DNA from: Streptomyces sp. AM 2-1-1
GTDB lineage: Bacteria; Actinomycetota; Actinomycetes; Streptomycetales; Streptomycetaceae
Assembly: GCF_029167645.1 (NCBI RefSeq)
Contig: NZ_CP119147.1
Span: forward strand, 4,544,501-4,608,500
Direction: 5' to 3'
DNA length: 64,000 nt
The notes under the pieces are model-generated. The model ran no database searches and was not told where the DNA came from. It worked only from the letters and a program-made list of their open reading frames with translations. Shown here in pieces: positions 9,152 to 16,827 of the stretch. Within the stretch, counting starts at the first letter, position 1. Each line of letters opens with the position of its first letter. Both the position numbers and the translations under genes were made by a program.

Positions 9152-9290
9152 CGGCACCGGCTCGATCCAAGCCCCCGGGCCCAACCTTCGTCGCTACGAG
9201 CGACCTCTTGCCGCGAGGCGAGCATGGCGGGTCGGTGCCGTTCACGTCAGGACAGGCCCGCGCCACCCCAGGGTGGCGCGGGCCTGTTCC
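9152..9290 (+). ncRNA. Unassigned structured RNA: multi-stem junction plus terminator hairpin, upstream of malic enzyme
   Basis: A closing stem pairs CGGCACCG (9152-9159) with CGGTGCCG (9233-9240). Inside are a short GGCT/AGCC hairpin (9159-9173, its first G shared with the closing stem), a GTCGCT/AGCGAC hairpin (9190-9204), and a six-pair hairpin 9207-9222 with one G-U pair and a GCGA tetraloop. A 17-bp inverted repeat with terminator character follows at 9252-9287. The layout resembles a riboswitch with an expression platform, or an independent small RNA ending at the hairpin. It matches no riboswitch class I recognise. The malic enzyme gene starts 180 bases downstream. Pairing is read directly; function is unknown. 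Confidence 0.5.
9252..9287 (+). terminator. Strong hairpin ending the structured RNA
   Basis: Perfect inverted repeat with arms 9252-9268 and 9271-9287, GC-rich, followed only by TCC. It lies before the malic enzyme gene, so it ends either helD readthrough or the small structured transcript. Confidence 0.7.
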
Positions 9291-9371
9291 GCGTTCCCGG
9301 CCGTTTCCCGGGAGCCGCGGGTCCCGCGCTTCCCGCATGCCGGAAGTGATCTTTCGTACTGCGGCAACCAT

Positions 9372-9391
9372 TACCGGCTACTCGTCGGTAG
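9372..9391. promoter_or_regulatory. Small inverted repeats upstream of the malic enzyme gene
   Basis: TACCG-N9-CGGTA (9372-9390) overlaps CTAC-N6-GTAG (9378-9391), about 80 bases before the start. It is palindromic like a repressor operator; no regulator is assigned. Confidence 0.25.
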
Positions 9392-9467
9392 GTGCGACGA
9401 TCGGGGACGCGTGCGGGGCGTGCCCCGCCGCTCGGCAATGAAGCTCAGGAAAGTGAAGGACAAGGCC

Positions 9468-10904
9468 ATGGCAACGGCGCCCAGCGTCTCGTACTCGATG
9501 ACGGTCCGGCTGGAGGTGCCCGCGAGCGGCACCGCGGTCTCCCAGCTCACCACGGCCGTGGAGTCCTCCGGCGGCTCGGTGACCGGCCTCGACGTGACCG
9601 CCTCCGGCCACGAGAAGCTGCGGATCGACGTCACCATCGCGGCGTCCTCCACCGCCCACGCGGACGAGATCGTGGAGGGCCTGCGCGCCATCGACGGCGT
9701 CCTGCTCGGCAAGGTCTCCGACCGTACGTTCCTGATGCACCTCGGCGGCAAGATCGAGATGGCGTCCAAGCACCCCATCCGCAACCGCGACGACCTCTCG
9801 ATGATCTACACCCCGGGCGTGGCCCGGGTCTGCATGGCGATCGCGGAGAACCCCGAGGACGCCCGCCGCCTGACCATCAAGCGCAACTCCGTCGCGGTCG
9901 TCACCGACGGCTCGGCGGTGCTCGGCCTCGGCAACATCGGCCCGATGGCCGCGCTCCCGGTCATGGAGGGCAAGGCCGCCCTCTTCAAGCGCTTCGCCGG
10001 CATCGACGCCTGGCCGATCTGCCTGGACACCCAGGACACCGACGCCATCGTCGAGATCGTCAAGGCCATCGCCCCCGGCTTCGCGGGGATCAACCTGGAG
10101 GACATCTCCGCGCCGCGCTGCTTCGAGATCGAGGCCCGGCTGCGGGAGGCCCTCGACATCCCCGTCTTCCACGACGACCAGCACGGCACCGCCATCGTCG
10201 TGCTCGCCTCCCTCACCAACGCGCTGCGCGTGGTGGGCAAGGCGATCGGGGACGTGCGGGTGGTCATGTCCGGCGCCGGTGCGGCCGGTACGGCGATCCT
10301 GAAGCTGCTCATCGCCGCGGGCGTCAAGCACGCCGTCGTCGCCGACATCCACGGCGTGGTGCACGCGGGCCGTGAGGACCTGGTGGCCGCCCAGCCCGGC
10401 TCCCCGCTGCGGTGGATCGCCGACAACACCAACCCGGAGGGCGTCACCGGCACCCTCAAGCAGGCCGTGGCCGGCGCCGATGTCTTCATCGGCGTCTCCG
10501 CCCCCAACGTCCTGGACGGCGACGACGTGGCCGCCATGGCGGACGGCGCGGTCGTCTTCGCGCTGGCCAACCCGGACCCCGAGGTCGAGCCCGCCGTCGC
10601 CCGCCGCACGGCCGCGGTCGTCGCCACGGGCCGCTCCGACTTCCCCAACCAGATCAACAACGTGCTGGTCTTCCCGGGTGTCTTCCGGGGCCTGCTCGAC
10701 GCCCAGTCGCGCACCGTCAACACGGAGATGATGCTCGCCGCCGCCGGGGCCCTCGCCGACGTCGTCGCCGAGGACGAGCTGAACGCGAACTACATCATCC
10801 CCTCGGTCTTCAACGACAAGGTCGCCGGCGCCGTCGCCGGTGCGGTCCGCGCGGCCGCCAAGGCCGCGGGCGTCGCCGAGGCCGCCCCCGCCGGACGGCT
10901 CTGA
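9468..10904 (+). CDS. NAD(P)-dependent malic enzyme with N-terminal ACT domain
   Basis: Predicted 478 residues. Malic enzyme oxidatively decarboxylates L-malate to pyruvate in the cytoplasm. Residues ~8-85 look like an ACT regulatory domain. The malic-enzyme core follows: IYTPGVARVCMAIAE, TDGSAVLGLGNIGP, the FHDDQHGTAIV metal-site segment and the dinucleotide-binding MSGAGAAGTAILKLL (~residue 262). Start ATG 9468 is chosen because AAGGACAAGG lies just upstream and it gives the usual MATAPSVSYS N-terminus; ATG 9438 in frame has no Shine-Dalgarno. NAD versus NADP preference cannot be read. The gap before it holds the structured RNA and small inverted repeats. Confidence 0.9.
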   Translation: MATAPSVSYSMTVRLEVPASGTAVSQLTTAVESSGGSVTGLDVTASGHEKLRIDVTIAASSTAHADEIVEGLRAIDGVLLGKVSDRTFLMHLGGKIEMASKHPIRNRDDLSMIYTPGVARVCMAIAENPEDARRLTIKRNSVAVVTDGSAVLGLGNIGPMAALPVMEGKAALFKRFAGIDAWPICLDTQDTDAIVEIVKAIAPGFAGINLEDISAPRCFEIEARLREALDIPVFHDDQHGTAIVVLASLTNALRVVGKAIGDVRVVMSGAGAAGTAILKLLIAAGVKHAVVADIHGVVHAGREDLVAAQPGSPLRWIADNTNPEGVTGTLKQAVAGADVFIGVSAPNVLDGDDVAAMADGAVVFALANPDPEVEPAVARRTAAVVATGRSDFPNQINNVLVFPGVFRGLLDAQSRTVNTEMMLAAAGALADVVAEDELNANYIIPSVFNDKVAGAVAGAVRAAAKAAGVAEAAPAGRL

Positions 10905-11294
10905 CCCCACCCCGCCCGCGGCGCCCGCCCCCGGGCTCCGCGGGGGAACCGCGCGTCCTCGGCGACCCGTGTGCGGCGCGTCGCGCGTCGCCGTGTCCCA
11001 AACGCGCCTTTAGGGTGGCGGGCAGCGGGTACACGGCTGAACAGCGCTCAGGGTCCCGCATCCGCTGCGCACCGCTCCAGGAAGTCGACGGAACGTGACC
11101 ATCGACGGACCGTGAAGCCCTCCGTGTGACACCGGAGGGTTCCGGATTGGCTTTCCCGCCGCAGGTGGGGGCAGGATGCGTAACCGGGCGCGAGGGTCTG
11201 ACATCAGACCCGGGTCCGGGGACTGTCAGAGGGCCCTGGCAGCATCGGCTTCGATCTCACGCCTCACAGGCAAGAAGAACACGGGAGTACAAAC
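10905..11294. other. 390-base intergenic region before hupA, with an 18-bp palindrome
   Basis: No credible gene is seen. It holds the hupA 5' region. The clearest element is GGGTCTGA-CA-TCAGACCC at 11194-11211, a perfect 8-bp dyad about 85 bases before the HU start. A GGGAG Shine-Dalgarno lies at about 11283. Confidence 0.5.
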
Positions 11295-11576
11295 ATGAAC
11301 CGCAGTGAGCTGGTGGCCGCCCTGGCCGACCGCGCCGAGGTGACCCGCAAGGACGCCGACGCCGTGCTGGCCGCGCTCGCCGAGACCGTCGGTGAGATCG
11401 TCGCCAAGGGCGACGAGAAGGTCACCATCCCCGGCTTCCTGACCTTCGAGCGCACCCACCGTGCCGCTCGCACCGCTCGCAACCCGCAGACCGGCGACCC
11501 GATCAACATCCCGGCCGGCTACAGCGTGAAGGTCTCCGCGGGCTCCAAGCTCAAGGAAGCCGCCAAGGGCAAGTAA
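11295..11576 (+). CDS. hupA: DNA-binding protein HU
   Basis: Predicted 93 residues, the usual length for short HU without a lysine-rich tail. It begins MNRSELVAALADRAEV and has the HU signature GFLTFERTHRAARTARNPQT in the DNA-binding arm region. HU dimers bend and compact the nucleoid. Streptomyces have this short vegetative HupA and a longer sporulation-associated HupS with a lysine-rich tail; absence of the tail points to HupA. The gene stands alone: a palindrome lies upstream and a strong terminator just after the stop. Confidence 0.95.
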   Translation: MNRSELVAALADRAEVTRKDADAVLAALAETVGEIVAKGDEKVTIPGFLTFERTHRAARTARNPQTGDPINIPAGYSVKVSAGSKLKEAAKGK

Positions 11577-11592
11577 GTCCCACAGGCGCATC

Positions 11593-11628
11593 GGAGGGCG
11601 GTCACCCGGACCAGGGTGGCCGCCCTCC
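11593..11628 (+). terminator. hupA terminator
   Basis: Stem of 15 bp with one G-U pair, arms 11593-11607 and 11614-11628, starting 17 bases after the hupA stop. Confidence 0.8.
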
Positions 11629-11818
11629 GGCATATGCTCCCGGCCTGAACCCCGGGTGGTGTCCGGGCGGCTCCCGGCGGGCCCGTACGGGCCCGCGGCC
11701 GCCGTCCCGGTCCCCGAGTCCACCCGGCGGCTCCGGCGCCGCGCAGGGGCCGCCCGGAGCGTTCCCGGGGCCGTTCGCGTGTACGGAGCACCTACGGATG
11801 TGCGGCGACGACCGTACG

Positions 11819-11874
11819 CGAAGAGCCCGCCGCCCCGGCCGCGCGCGGGGCGGGCCGGGGTGACGGGCTCTTCG
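11819..11874 (-). terminator. murA terminator hairpin
   Basis: Outer arms CGAAGAGCCCG (11819-11829) and CGGGCTCTTCG (11864-11874) are perfect; the GC-rich interior can pair further. It lies 32 bases beyond the murA stop and may also stop readthrough from hupA. The rest of 11629-11818 shows no gene. Confidence 0.65.
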
Positions 11875-11905
11875 ACACGGAGCCGGTGGCTCTCCGCGGG
11901 GTGGG

Positions 11906-13246
11906 TCAGACCGGCGAACCGCCGGGCAGTTCGACCTTGGCGCCGAGCTTCTCGAGCTTCTCCATGAAGTTCTCGTAGCCCCGGTTGATCAGGTCGATGC
12001 CGTGGACCCGCGAGGTGCCCTCGGCCGCCAGCGCCGCGATCAGGTACGAGAAGCCGCCGCGCAGGTCGGGGATGACCAGATCCGCGCCCTGGAGCTTCGT
12101 CGGACCGGAGACGACCGCGGAGTGCAGGAAGTTGCGCTGGCCGAAGCGGCAGTCCGAACCGCCCAGGCACTCGCGGTACAGCTGGATGTGCGCGCCCATC
12201 TGGTTCAGCGCCGAGGTGAAGCCGAGCCGGGACTCGTACACCGTCTCGTGGACGATGGAGAGGCCGGTCGCCTGCGTCAGCGCCACCACCAGCGGCTGCT
12301 GCCAGTCGGTCTGGAAGCCCGGGTGGACGTCCGTCTCCAGCGCGATGGCGTTCAGCGCGCCGCCCGGGTGCCAGAAGCGGATGCCCTCGTCGTCGATCTC
12401 GAAGGCCCCGCCGACCCGGCGGAAGGTGTTGAGGAAGGTCATCATCGAACGCTGCTGGGCGCCGCGCACGTAGATGTTGCCCCCGGTCGCCAGCGCCGCC
12501 GACGCCCAGGAAGCCGCCTCCAGACGGTCCGGGATCGCCCGGTGGGTGTACCCGTCGAGCCGGTCGACACCGGTGATCCGGATCGTCCGGTCGGTGTCCA
12601 CGGAGATGATCGCGCCCATCTTCTGCAGCACGCAGATGAGGTCCTCGATCTCCGGCTCCACGGCCGCGTTCGACAGCTCGGTGACGCCCTCCGCGAGCAC
12701 GGCCGTCAGCAGCACCTGCTCGGTGGAGCCCACCGAGGGGTACGGCAGCCGGATCTTCGTGCCGCGCAGCCGCTGCGGCGCCTCCAGGTACTGCCCGTCC
12801 GCCCGCTTCTCGATCGTCGCGCCGAAGCGGCGCAGCACGTCGAAGTGGAAGTCGATGGGCCGGCCGCCGATGTCGCAGCCGCCGAGCCCGGGGATGAAGG
12901 CGTGCCCGAGGCGGTGGAGCAGCGGACCGCAGAAGAGGATCGGAATGCGGGACGAGCCCGCGTGGGCGTCGATGTCGGCGACATTGGCGCTCTCGACGTG
13001 GGTCGGGTCGAGGACGAGTTCGCCCGGTTCCTCACCCGGACGCACCGTCACGCCGTGCAGCTGCAGCAGACCCCGGACGACCCGCACGTCACGGATGTCG
13101 GGAACGTTGCGCAGCCGGCTGGGACCGCTGCCGAGCAGAGCGGCGACCATCGCCTTGGGCACCAGGTTCTTGGCGCCTCGGACGCGGATCTCGCCCTCCA
13201 GCGGGGTGCCGCCGTGGACAAGCAGGACATCGTCTGTGCCGGTCAT
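11906..13246 (-). CDS. murA: UDP-N-acetylglucosamine 1-carboxyvinyltransferase
   Basis: Predicted 446 residues. MurA transfers enolpyruvate from PEP to UDP-GlcNAc, the first committed step of peptidoglycan synthesis in the cytoplasm. The N-terminal RGAKNLVPKAMVAALL holds the substrate lysine/asparagine pair. The catalytic loop reads GLGGCDIGGRPID with Cys at residue ~124, so the fosfomycin-sensitive cysteine form is present, unlike the aspartate form of mycobacteria. Start ATG at 13246 gives MTGTDDVLLVHGG. The gene is convergent with hupA and divergent from the YqgE gene; a strong hairpin sits in the divergent gap. Confidence 0.95.
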   Translation of the reverse strand: MTGTDDVLLVHGGTPLEGEIRVRGAKNLVPKAMVAALLGSGPSRLRNVPDIRDVRVVRGLLQLHGVTVRPGEEPGELVLDPTHVESANVADIDAHAGSSRIPILFCGPLLHRLGHAFIPGLGGCDIGGRPIDFHFDVLRRFGATIEKRADGQYLEAPQRLRGTKIRLPYPSVGSTEQVLLTAVLAEGVTELSNAAVEPEIEDLICVLQKMGAIISVDTDRTIRITGVDRLDGYTHRAIPDRLEAASWASAALATGGNIYVRGAQQRSMMTFLNTFRRVGGAFEIDDEGIRFWHPGGALNAIALETDVHPGFQTDWQQPLVVALTQATGLSIVHETVYESRLGFTSALNQMGAHIQLYRECLGGSDCRFGQRNFLHSAVVSGPTKLQGADLVIPDLRGGFSYLIAALAAEGTSRVHGIDLINRGYENFMEKLEKLGAKVELPGGSPV

Positions 13247-13389
13247 GAATCTCGCGTTCCGGAGTGGTCGGGCAGGGGGCCGAGGAAAAGGGTAATGGCC
13301 TCCTACCCCCCGCCCGGCAGGCGATGCGGCGTGTACCGACGCCATATCGCGGTCGCGCCACGCTCCGCGCGCCTCCCCTCGCACAGGGT

Positions 13390-13416
13390 CACGCTCCCGG
13401 GCGGCCCGGGAGCGTG
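13390..13416. other. Perfect 12-bp hairpin in the murA/yqgE divergent region
   Basis: CACGCTCCCGGG (13390-13401) pairs with CCCGGGAGCGTG (13405-13416) around a three-base loop. No annotated gene ends here, so it is not an obvious terminator. It could be in a 5' leader or mark a small transcript. Confidence 0.55.
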
Positions 13417-13516
13417 CGCTCCCCCGTGCCCCCGCGCGCCCGGTCCGTGCCGCCCTCCGCGCCCCCGCCGGGCCACTCGGGCCCCGTACGGGACCGGGAT
13501 GCGGGATCATTCCCCC

Positions 13517-14077
13517 ATGACCGAGGTGTCCTCCCTCACAGGCCGGCTGCTGGTGGCCACACCCGCTCTCGCGGACCCGAACTTCGACCGCGCGGTGGTG
13601 CTCCTCCTCGACCACGACGAGGAGGGCTCGCTCGGCGTGATCCTCAACCGGCCCACCCCGGTGGAGGTCGGCGACATCCTCGAAGCCTGGGCGGGCCTCT
13701 CGGGCGCGCCCGACGTGGTCTTCCAGGGCGGGCCCGTCTCGCTGGACTCCGCGCTCGGGGTGGCGGTGATCCCCGGCGACGAGGGCCCGCTCGGCTGGCG
13801 CCGGGTGCACGGGGCGATCGGCCTGGTCGACCTGGAGACCCCGCCGCAGCTCCTCGCGGCGGCCCTGGGCTCCCTGCGGATCTTCGCCGGGTACGCCGGC
13901 TGGGGCCCCGGCCAGCTGGAGACCGAGCTCGCCGAGGGCGCCTGGTACGTGGTCGAGTCGGAGCCCGGCGACGTCGCCTCCCCGCACCCGGAGAAGCTCT
14001 GGCGGGCCGTTCTGCGGCGCCAGCGCAGCCAACTGGCCATGATCGCCACCTATCCCGACGACCCTTCGCTGAACTGA
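13517..14077 (+). CDS. YqgE/AlgH family protein
   Basis: Predicted 186 residues, the usual length for this family (DUF179). It begins MTEVSSLTGRLLVATPAL and shows the family segments FDRAVVLLLDHDEEGSLGVILNRPT, VFQGGPVSLDSALGVAV and IFAGYAGWGPGQLE. In gamma-proteobacteria AlgH affects transcription of alginate genes; no biochemical role is established in actinomycetes. ATG 13517 is preferred on alignment; an in-frame ATG at 13499 would add six residues. Neither has a clear Shine-Dalgarno. It is divergent from murA and followed closely by the DUF3039 gene. Confidence 0.88.
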   Translation: MTEVSSLTGRLLVATPALADPNFDRAVVLLLDHDEEGSLGVILNRPTPVEVGDILEAWAGLSGAPDVVFQGGPVSLDSALGVAVIPGDEGPLGWRRVHGAIGLVDLETPPQLLAAALGSLRIFAGYAGWGPGQLETELAEGAWYVVESEPGDVASPHPEKLWRAVLRRQRSQLAMIATYPDDPSLN

Positions 14078-14107
14078 CCGCCCCGCTCGCCAGTACCCTT
14101 GGCGCTC

Positions 14108-14395
14108 ATGAGCACTCTTGAGCCCGAGCGCGGGGCAGGTACGGGGACCCTCGTAGAGCCGACACCGCAGGTGTCGAACGGGGACGGCGACCACGAGCGC
14201 TACGCCCATTACGTCCAGAAGGACAAGATCATGGCGAGCGCCCTGGAGGGCACGCCCGTGGTCGCCCTGTGCGGGAAGGTCTGGGTACCGGGGCGCGACC
14301 CCAAGAAGTACCCGGTCTGTCCGATGTGCAAGGAGATCTACGAGTCCATGGGCGCCGGCGGCGACAAGGACAAGGGCGGCAAGGACAAGAAGTAG
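14108..14395 (+). CDS. DUF3039 small zinc-ribbon-like protein
   Basis: Predicted 95 residues. The middle reads ERYAHYVQKDKIMASALEG then VVALCGKVWVPGRDP and KYPVCPMCKEIYESM. The cysteines in VALCGK and VCPMC could bind zinc. The C-terminus is a Gly/Asp/Lys tail (DKDKGGKDKK). DUF3039 proteins are common in actinobacteria and have no assigned function. TACCCT at 14094-14099 sits eight bases before the ATG with no Shine-Dalgarno, suggesting a leaderless mRNA separate from yqgE. Confidence 0.85.
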   Translation: MSTLEPERGAGTGTLVEPTPQVSNGDGDHERYAHYVQKDKIMASALEGTPVVALCGKVWVPGRDPKKYPVCPMCKEIYESMGAGGDKDKGGKDKK

Positions 14396-14514
14396 CCCCT
14401 CCGCGGGCCCGACCCGAGGTGCCGGCGCGCGTCGGACACCCCCGCGGACCACGGATCCCCGTGCCGCGCCCCGGCGCACGGCGCGGGGATCCGCCGTGTC
14501 CGGGCGGGGCGTGG

Positions 14515-14592
14515 CTCCGGGCAGGCGGCGATGGCGGCCTGCGAGTGGCCGGGGACGTCGATCCCGGGGACGACGCGGATGTGCCGCTCGGC
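14515..14592 (-). repeat. Inverted 78-bp partial copy of the downstream hexosaminidase coding sequence
   Basis: Read on the minus strand this segment encodes AERHIRVVPGIDVPGHSQAA. It matches bases 15466-15543 of the hexosaminidase gene in opposite orientation, with 74 of 78 bases identical by direct comparison and no gaps. Identity stops abruptly at both ends. It is too short to be a gene, so it is best seen as a partial inverted duplication or gene remnant lying just upstream of the hexosaminidase promoter. Confidence 0.85.
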
Positions 14593-14633
14593 CACCGGTC
14601 CCGGCCGGTGCGGGCGGGTACGGGCCGGTGCCG

Positions 14634-14647
14634 CTGGTCCGGACCAG
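14634..14647. promoter_or_regulatory. DasR-responsive element (dre)-like palindrome
   Basis: Perfect 14-bp palindrome CTGGTCCGGACCAG fits the core of the DasR operator (TGGTC-N2-GACCA). It lies 38 bases before the hexosaminidase start. DasR is the GntR regulator of chitin and GlcNAc genes in Streptomyces and is relieved by glucosamine-6-phosphate. Binding is inferred. Confidence 0.75.
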
Positions 14648-14685
14648 GGTTCAGTTCGCGGCCGGTGTGCTGAAGGATGCGCCCC

Positions 14686-16404
14686 ATGTACAGGCACACG
14701 GACACACCGTCGGAAGCCGCCACGGCCACCGACCCGGCCGGGACCACGACCGCTCCCACCGACACGATCACCGCCCTCGGCCTCGTACCGGCGCCCTCGC
14801 GCGCCCGCGCCACCGGGGACGCCGCGTTCGTCCTGGACGACACCACCACCCTCGTCGCGGGACCAGGCACCGGCTCCACCGAACGCTGGCTGCGCGCCAC
14901 CCTCGGTGCGGCCTTCGGCCTCCCGCTCGCCCCGGGGCGGGAAGGCGGCCCCGGCACCGTCGAACTGCGCACCGACCCCGCCCTGGCACCCGAGGAGTAC
15001 CGGCTGACGGCCGGCGCGGCGACCGGGGTGCGCCTCACCGGCGGCAGCCCCGCCGGCGTCTTCCGGGGCGCCCAGACCCTCCGTCAGCTCCTCGGCCCCG
15101 GAGCCTTCCGCCGCGCCCCCCTCGCCCCCGCTCCCCGGCCCACCGTGCCGGCCGTCGAGATCGAGGACGCTCCGCGCTTCCCGTGGCGCGGCTTCATGCT
15201 CGACGTCGCCCGGCACTTCACGCCCAAGGACGACGTGCTGCGCCACCTCGACCTGCTGGCCGCGCACAAGCTCAACGTCTTCCACTTCCACCTCTCCGAC
15301 GACCAGGGCTGGCGCGTCGAGATCGAGCGCCACCCGCGCCTCACCGCGACCGGTGCCTGGCGGCCCCGCACCAAGTACGGCCACCGCGCCTCCGACCTCT
15401 GGGACGAGACCCCGCACGGCGGCTTCTACACCCAGGACGACATCCGCGAGATCGTCGCGTACGCCGCCGAGCGGCACATCCGCGTCGTCCCCGAGATCGA
15501 CATCCCCGGCCACTCGCAGGCCGCCATCGCCTCCTACCCGGAGCTGGGCAACCGCGACGTCGTCGACACCGCCGCCCTCACCCCCTGGGACAACTGGGGC
15601 GTCAGCCCCCACGTGCTGGCCCCCACCGAGACCGTCCTGCGCTTCTACGAGGGGGTGTTCGAGGAGATCCTCGACCTCTTCCCCGCCGAGGTCTCCCCCT
15701 TCGTCCACGTCGGCGGCGACGAGTGCCCCAAGGACCAGTGGAAGGCGTCCCCCCTCGCCCAGGCCCGGATCGCGGAGCTGGGCGTCGGCGACGAGGAGGG
15801 CCTCCAGTCCTGGTTCATCCGCCACTTCGACCGCTGGCTCACCGCCCGGGGCCGCCGGCTCATCGGATGGGACGAGATCCTGGAGGGCGGTCTCCCCGAG
15901 GGCGCGGCCGTCTCCTCCTGGCGCGGCTACGCGGGCGGCATCGCCGCCGCCGAGGCCGGGCACGACGTGGTGATGTGCCCGGTGCAGCAGGTCTACCTCG
16001 ACTACCGCCAGGACGGCGGCCCCGACGAACCCGTCCCGATCGGGTACGTCCGCACCCTGGAGGACGTCTACCGCTTCGAACCCGTGCCGCCGGGCCTCTC
16101 CGAGGAGGCCGCCCGGCACGTCCTCGGCACCCAGGCGAACGCCTGGACCGAGGTCATGCCGGACCGCGCCCGCGTCGACTACCAGGTCTACCCGCGGCTC
16201 GCGGCCCTCGCCGAGGTCGCCTGGTCAGCCCTGCCCGCCCCCGCCGCACGCGACTTCGCCGGATTCACCGCCCGCATGGAGCCGCACTACGCCCGGCTCG
16301 ACGCGCTCGGCGTCGGCTACCGCCCCCCGGGCGGTCCGCTGCCGTGGCAGCGACGCCCCGGAATCGGCGGACACCCCCTCGAAGGCGCACCCCCGGTCGT
16401 GTGA
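14686..16404 (+). CDS. Family 20 beta-N-acetylhexosaminidase
   Basis: Predicted 572 residues. GH20 enzymes release terminal GlcNAc/GalNAc by substrate-assisted catalysis. The N-terminal ~150 residues resemble the GH20b domain. The catalytic barrel begins near WRGFMLDVARHFTPKDD and includes FHLSDDQGW, the HVGGDE motif (residues 341-346, with the Asp-Glu pair), IGWDEILEGG and ANAWTE. There is no signal peptide (MYRHTDTPSEAATA), so it may act in the cytoplasm on imported chito-oligosaccharides. ATG 14686 is chosen because GAAGG lies nine bases upstream; ATG 14677 would overlap that site. The dre palindrome predicts DasR control, linking it to the GlcNAc PTS genes at the right end. Confidence 0.92.
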   Translation: MYRHTDTPSEAATATDPAGTTTAPTDTITALGLVPAPSRARATGDAAFVLDDTTTLVAGPGTGSTERWLRATLGAAFGLPLAPGREGGPGTVELRTDPALAPEEYRLTAGAATGVRLTGGSPAGVFRGAQTLRQLLGPGAFRRAPLAPAPRPTVPAVEIEDAPRFPWRGFMLDVARHFTPKDDVLRHLDLLAAHKLNVFHFHLSDDQGWRVEIERHPRLTATGAWRPRTKYGHRASDLWDETPHGGFYTQDDIREIVAYAAERHIRVVPEIDIPGHSQAAIASYPELGNRDVVDTAALTPWDNWGVSPHVLAPTETVLRFYEGVFEEILDLFPAEVSPFVHVGGDECPKDQWKASPLAQARIAELGVGDEEGLQSWFIRHFDRWLTARGRRLIGWDEILEGGLPEGAAVSSWRGYAGGIAAAEAGHDVVMCPVQQVYLDYRQDGGPDEPVPIGYVRTLEDVYRFEPVPPGLSEEAARHVLGTQANAWTEVMPDRARVDYQVYPRLAALAEVAWSALPAPAARDFAGFTARMEPHYARLDALGVGYRPPGGPLPWQRRPGIGGHPLEGAPPVV

Positions 16405-16827
16405 TTCCGACCGCCCCCGTTTTCGCCCCGGCACGGCGGAGCGCGGGGGCGGTCCGGCCGTACGCACACCTCCGGGGGCCGCTCCGGCGACTTCGTACGG
16501 ACGGCTCGTGTTGGCCGAAAGTTTGCGGTGCGTCCGGAGCCGCCGGACGGGCCCCGACCGCCCCGCACCGCGTGCCGTCAGGGACGACCGCCTCTCCCCG
16601 GCCCCCGGTGCGGGCCGGCGCGACGCGCCGAGGAGTGGCCATTCACACCCCGTACCGAAGTAGTGCGAACCAGGATTTTCGGGCCGATCGGTGACGGATG
16701 CAACCTTCGTGGACCCTCGCGCCGGACCAGCCGGAAGATGTGCCAGAGTTGCCACGTCCGGGCCGTGAGCACGTACCGTACGGCGCAACGGGCCGGAGGG
16801 CCCGGACACCGGGAAGGGGCAGCTGGG
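16405..16827. other. 423-base intergenic region before the molybdenum hydroxylase operon
   Basis: No credible gene or strong terminator was recognised. It should contain the operon promoter; bases 16620-16760 are somewhat less GC-rich. A GGAAGGGG Shine-Dalgarno lies at its right end. Confidence 0.5.

Noticed and set aside
9133..9441. 102-codon frame over the region before the malic enzyme gene
   Set aside because: It overlaps the folded RNA and terminator, lacks a Shine-Dalgarno and has no domain.
14338..16119. 593-codon minus-strand frame showing hexosaminidase-like residues
   Set aside because: The resemblance arises only from the 78-bp inverted copy; the rest is antisense to the true gene, so it is not a second enzyme.
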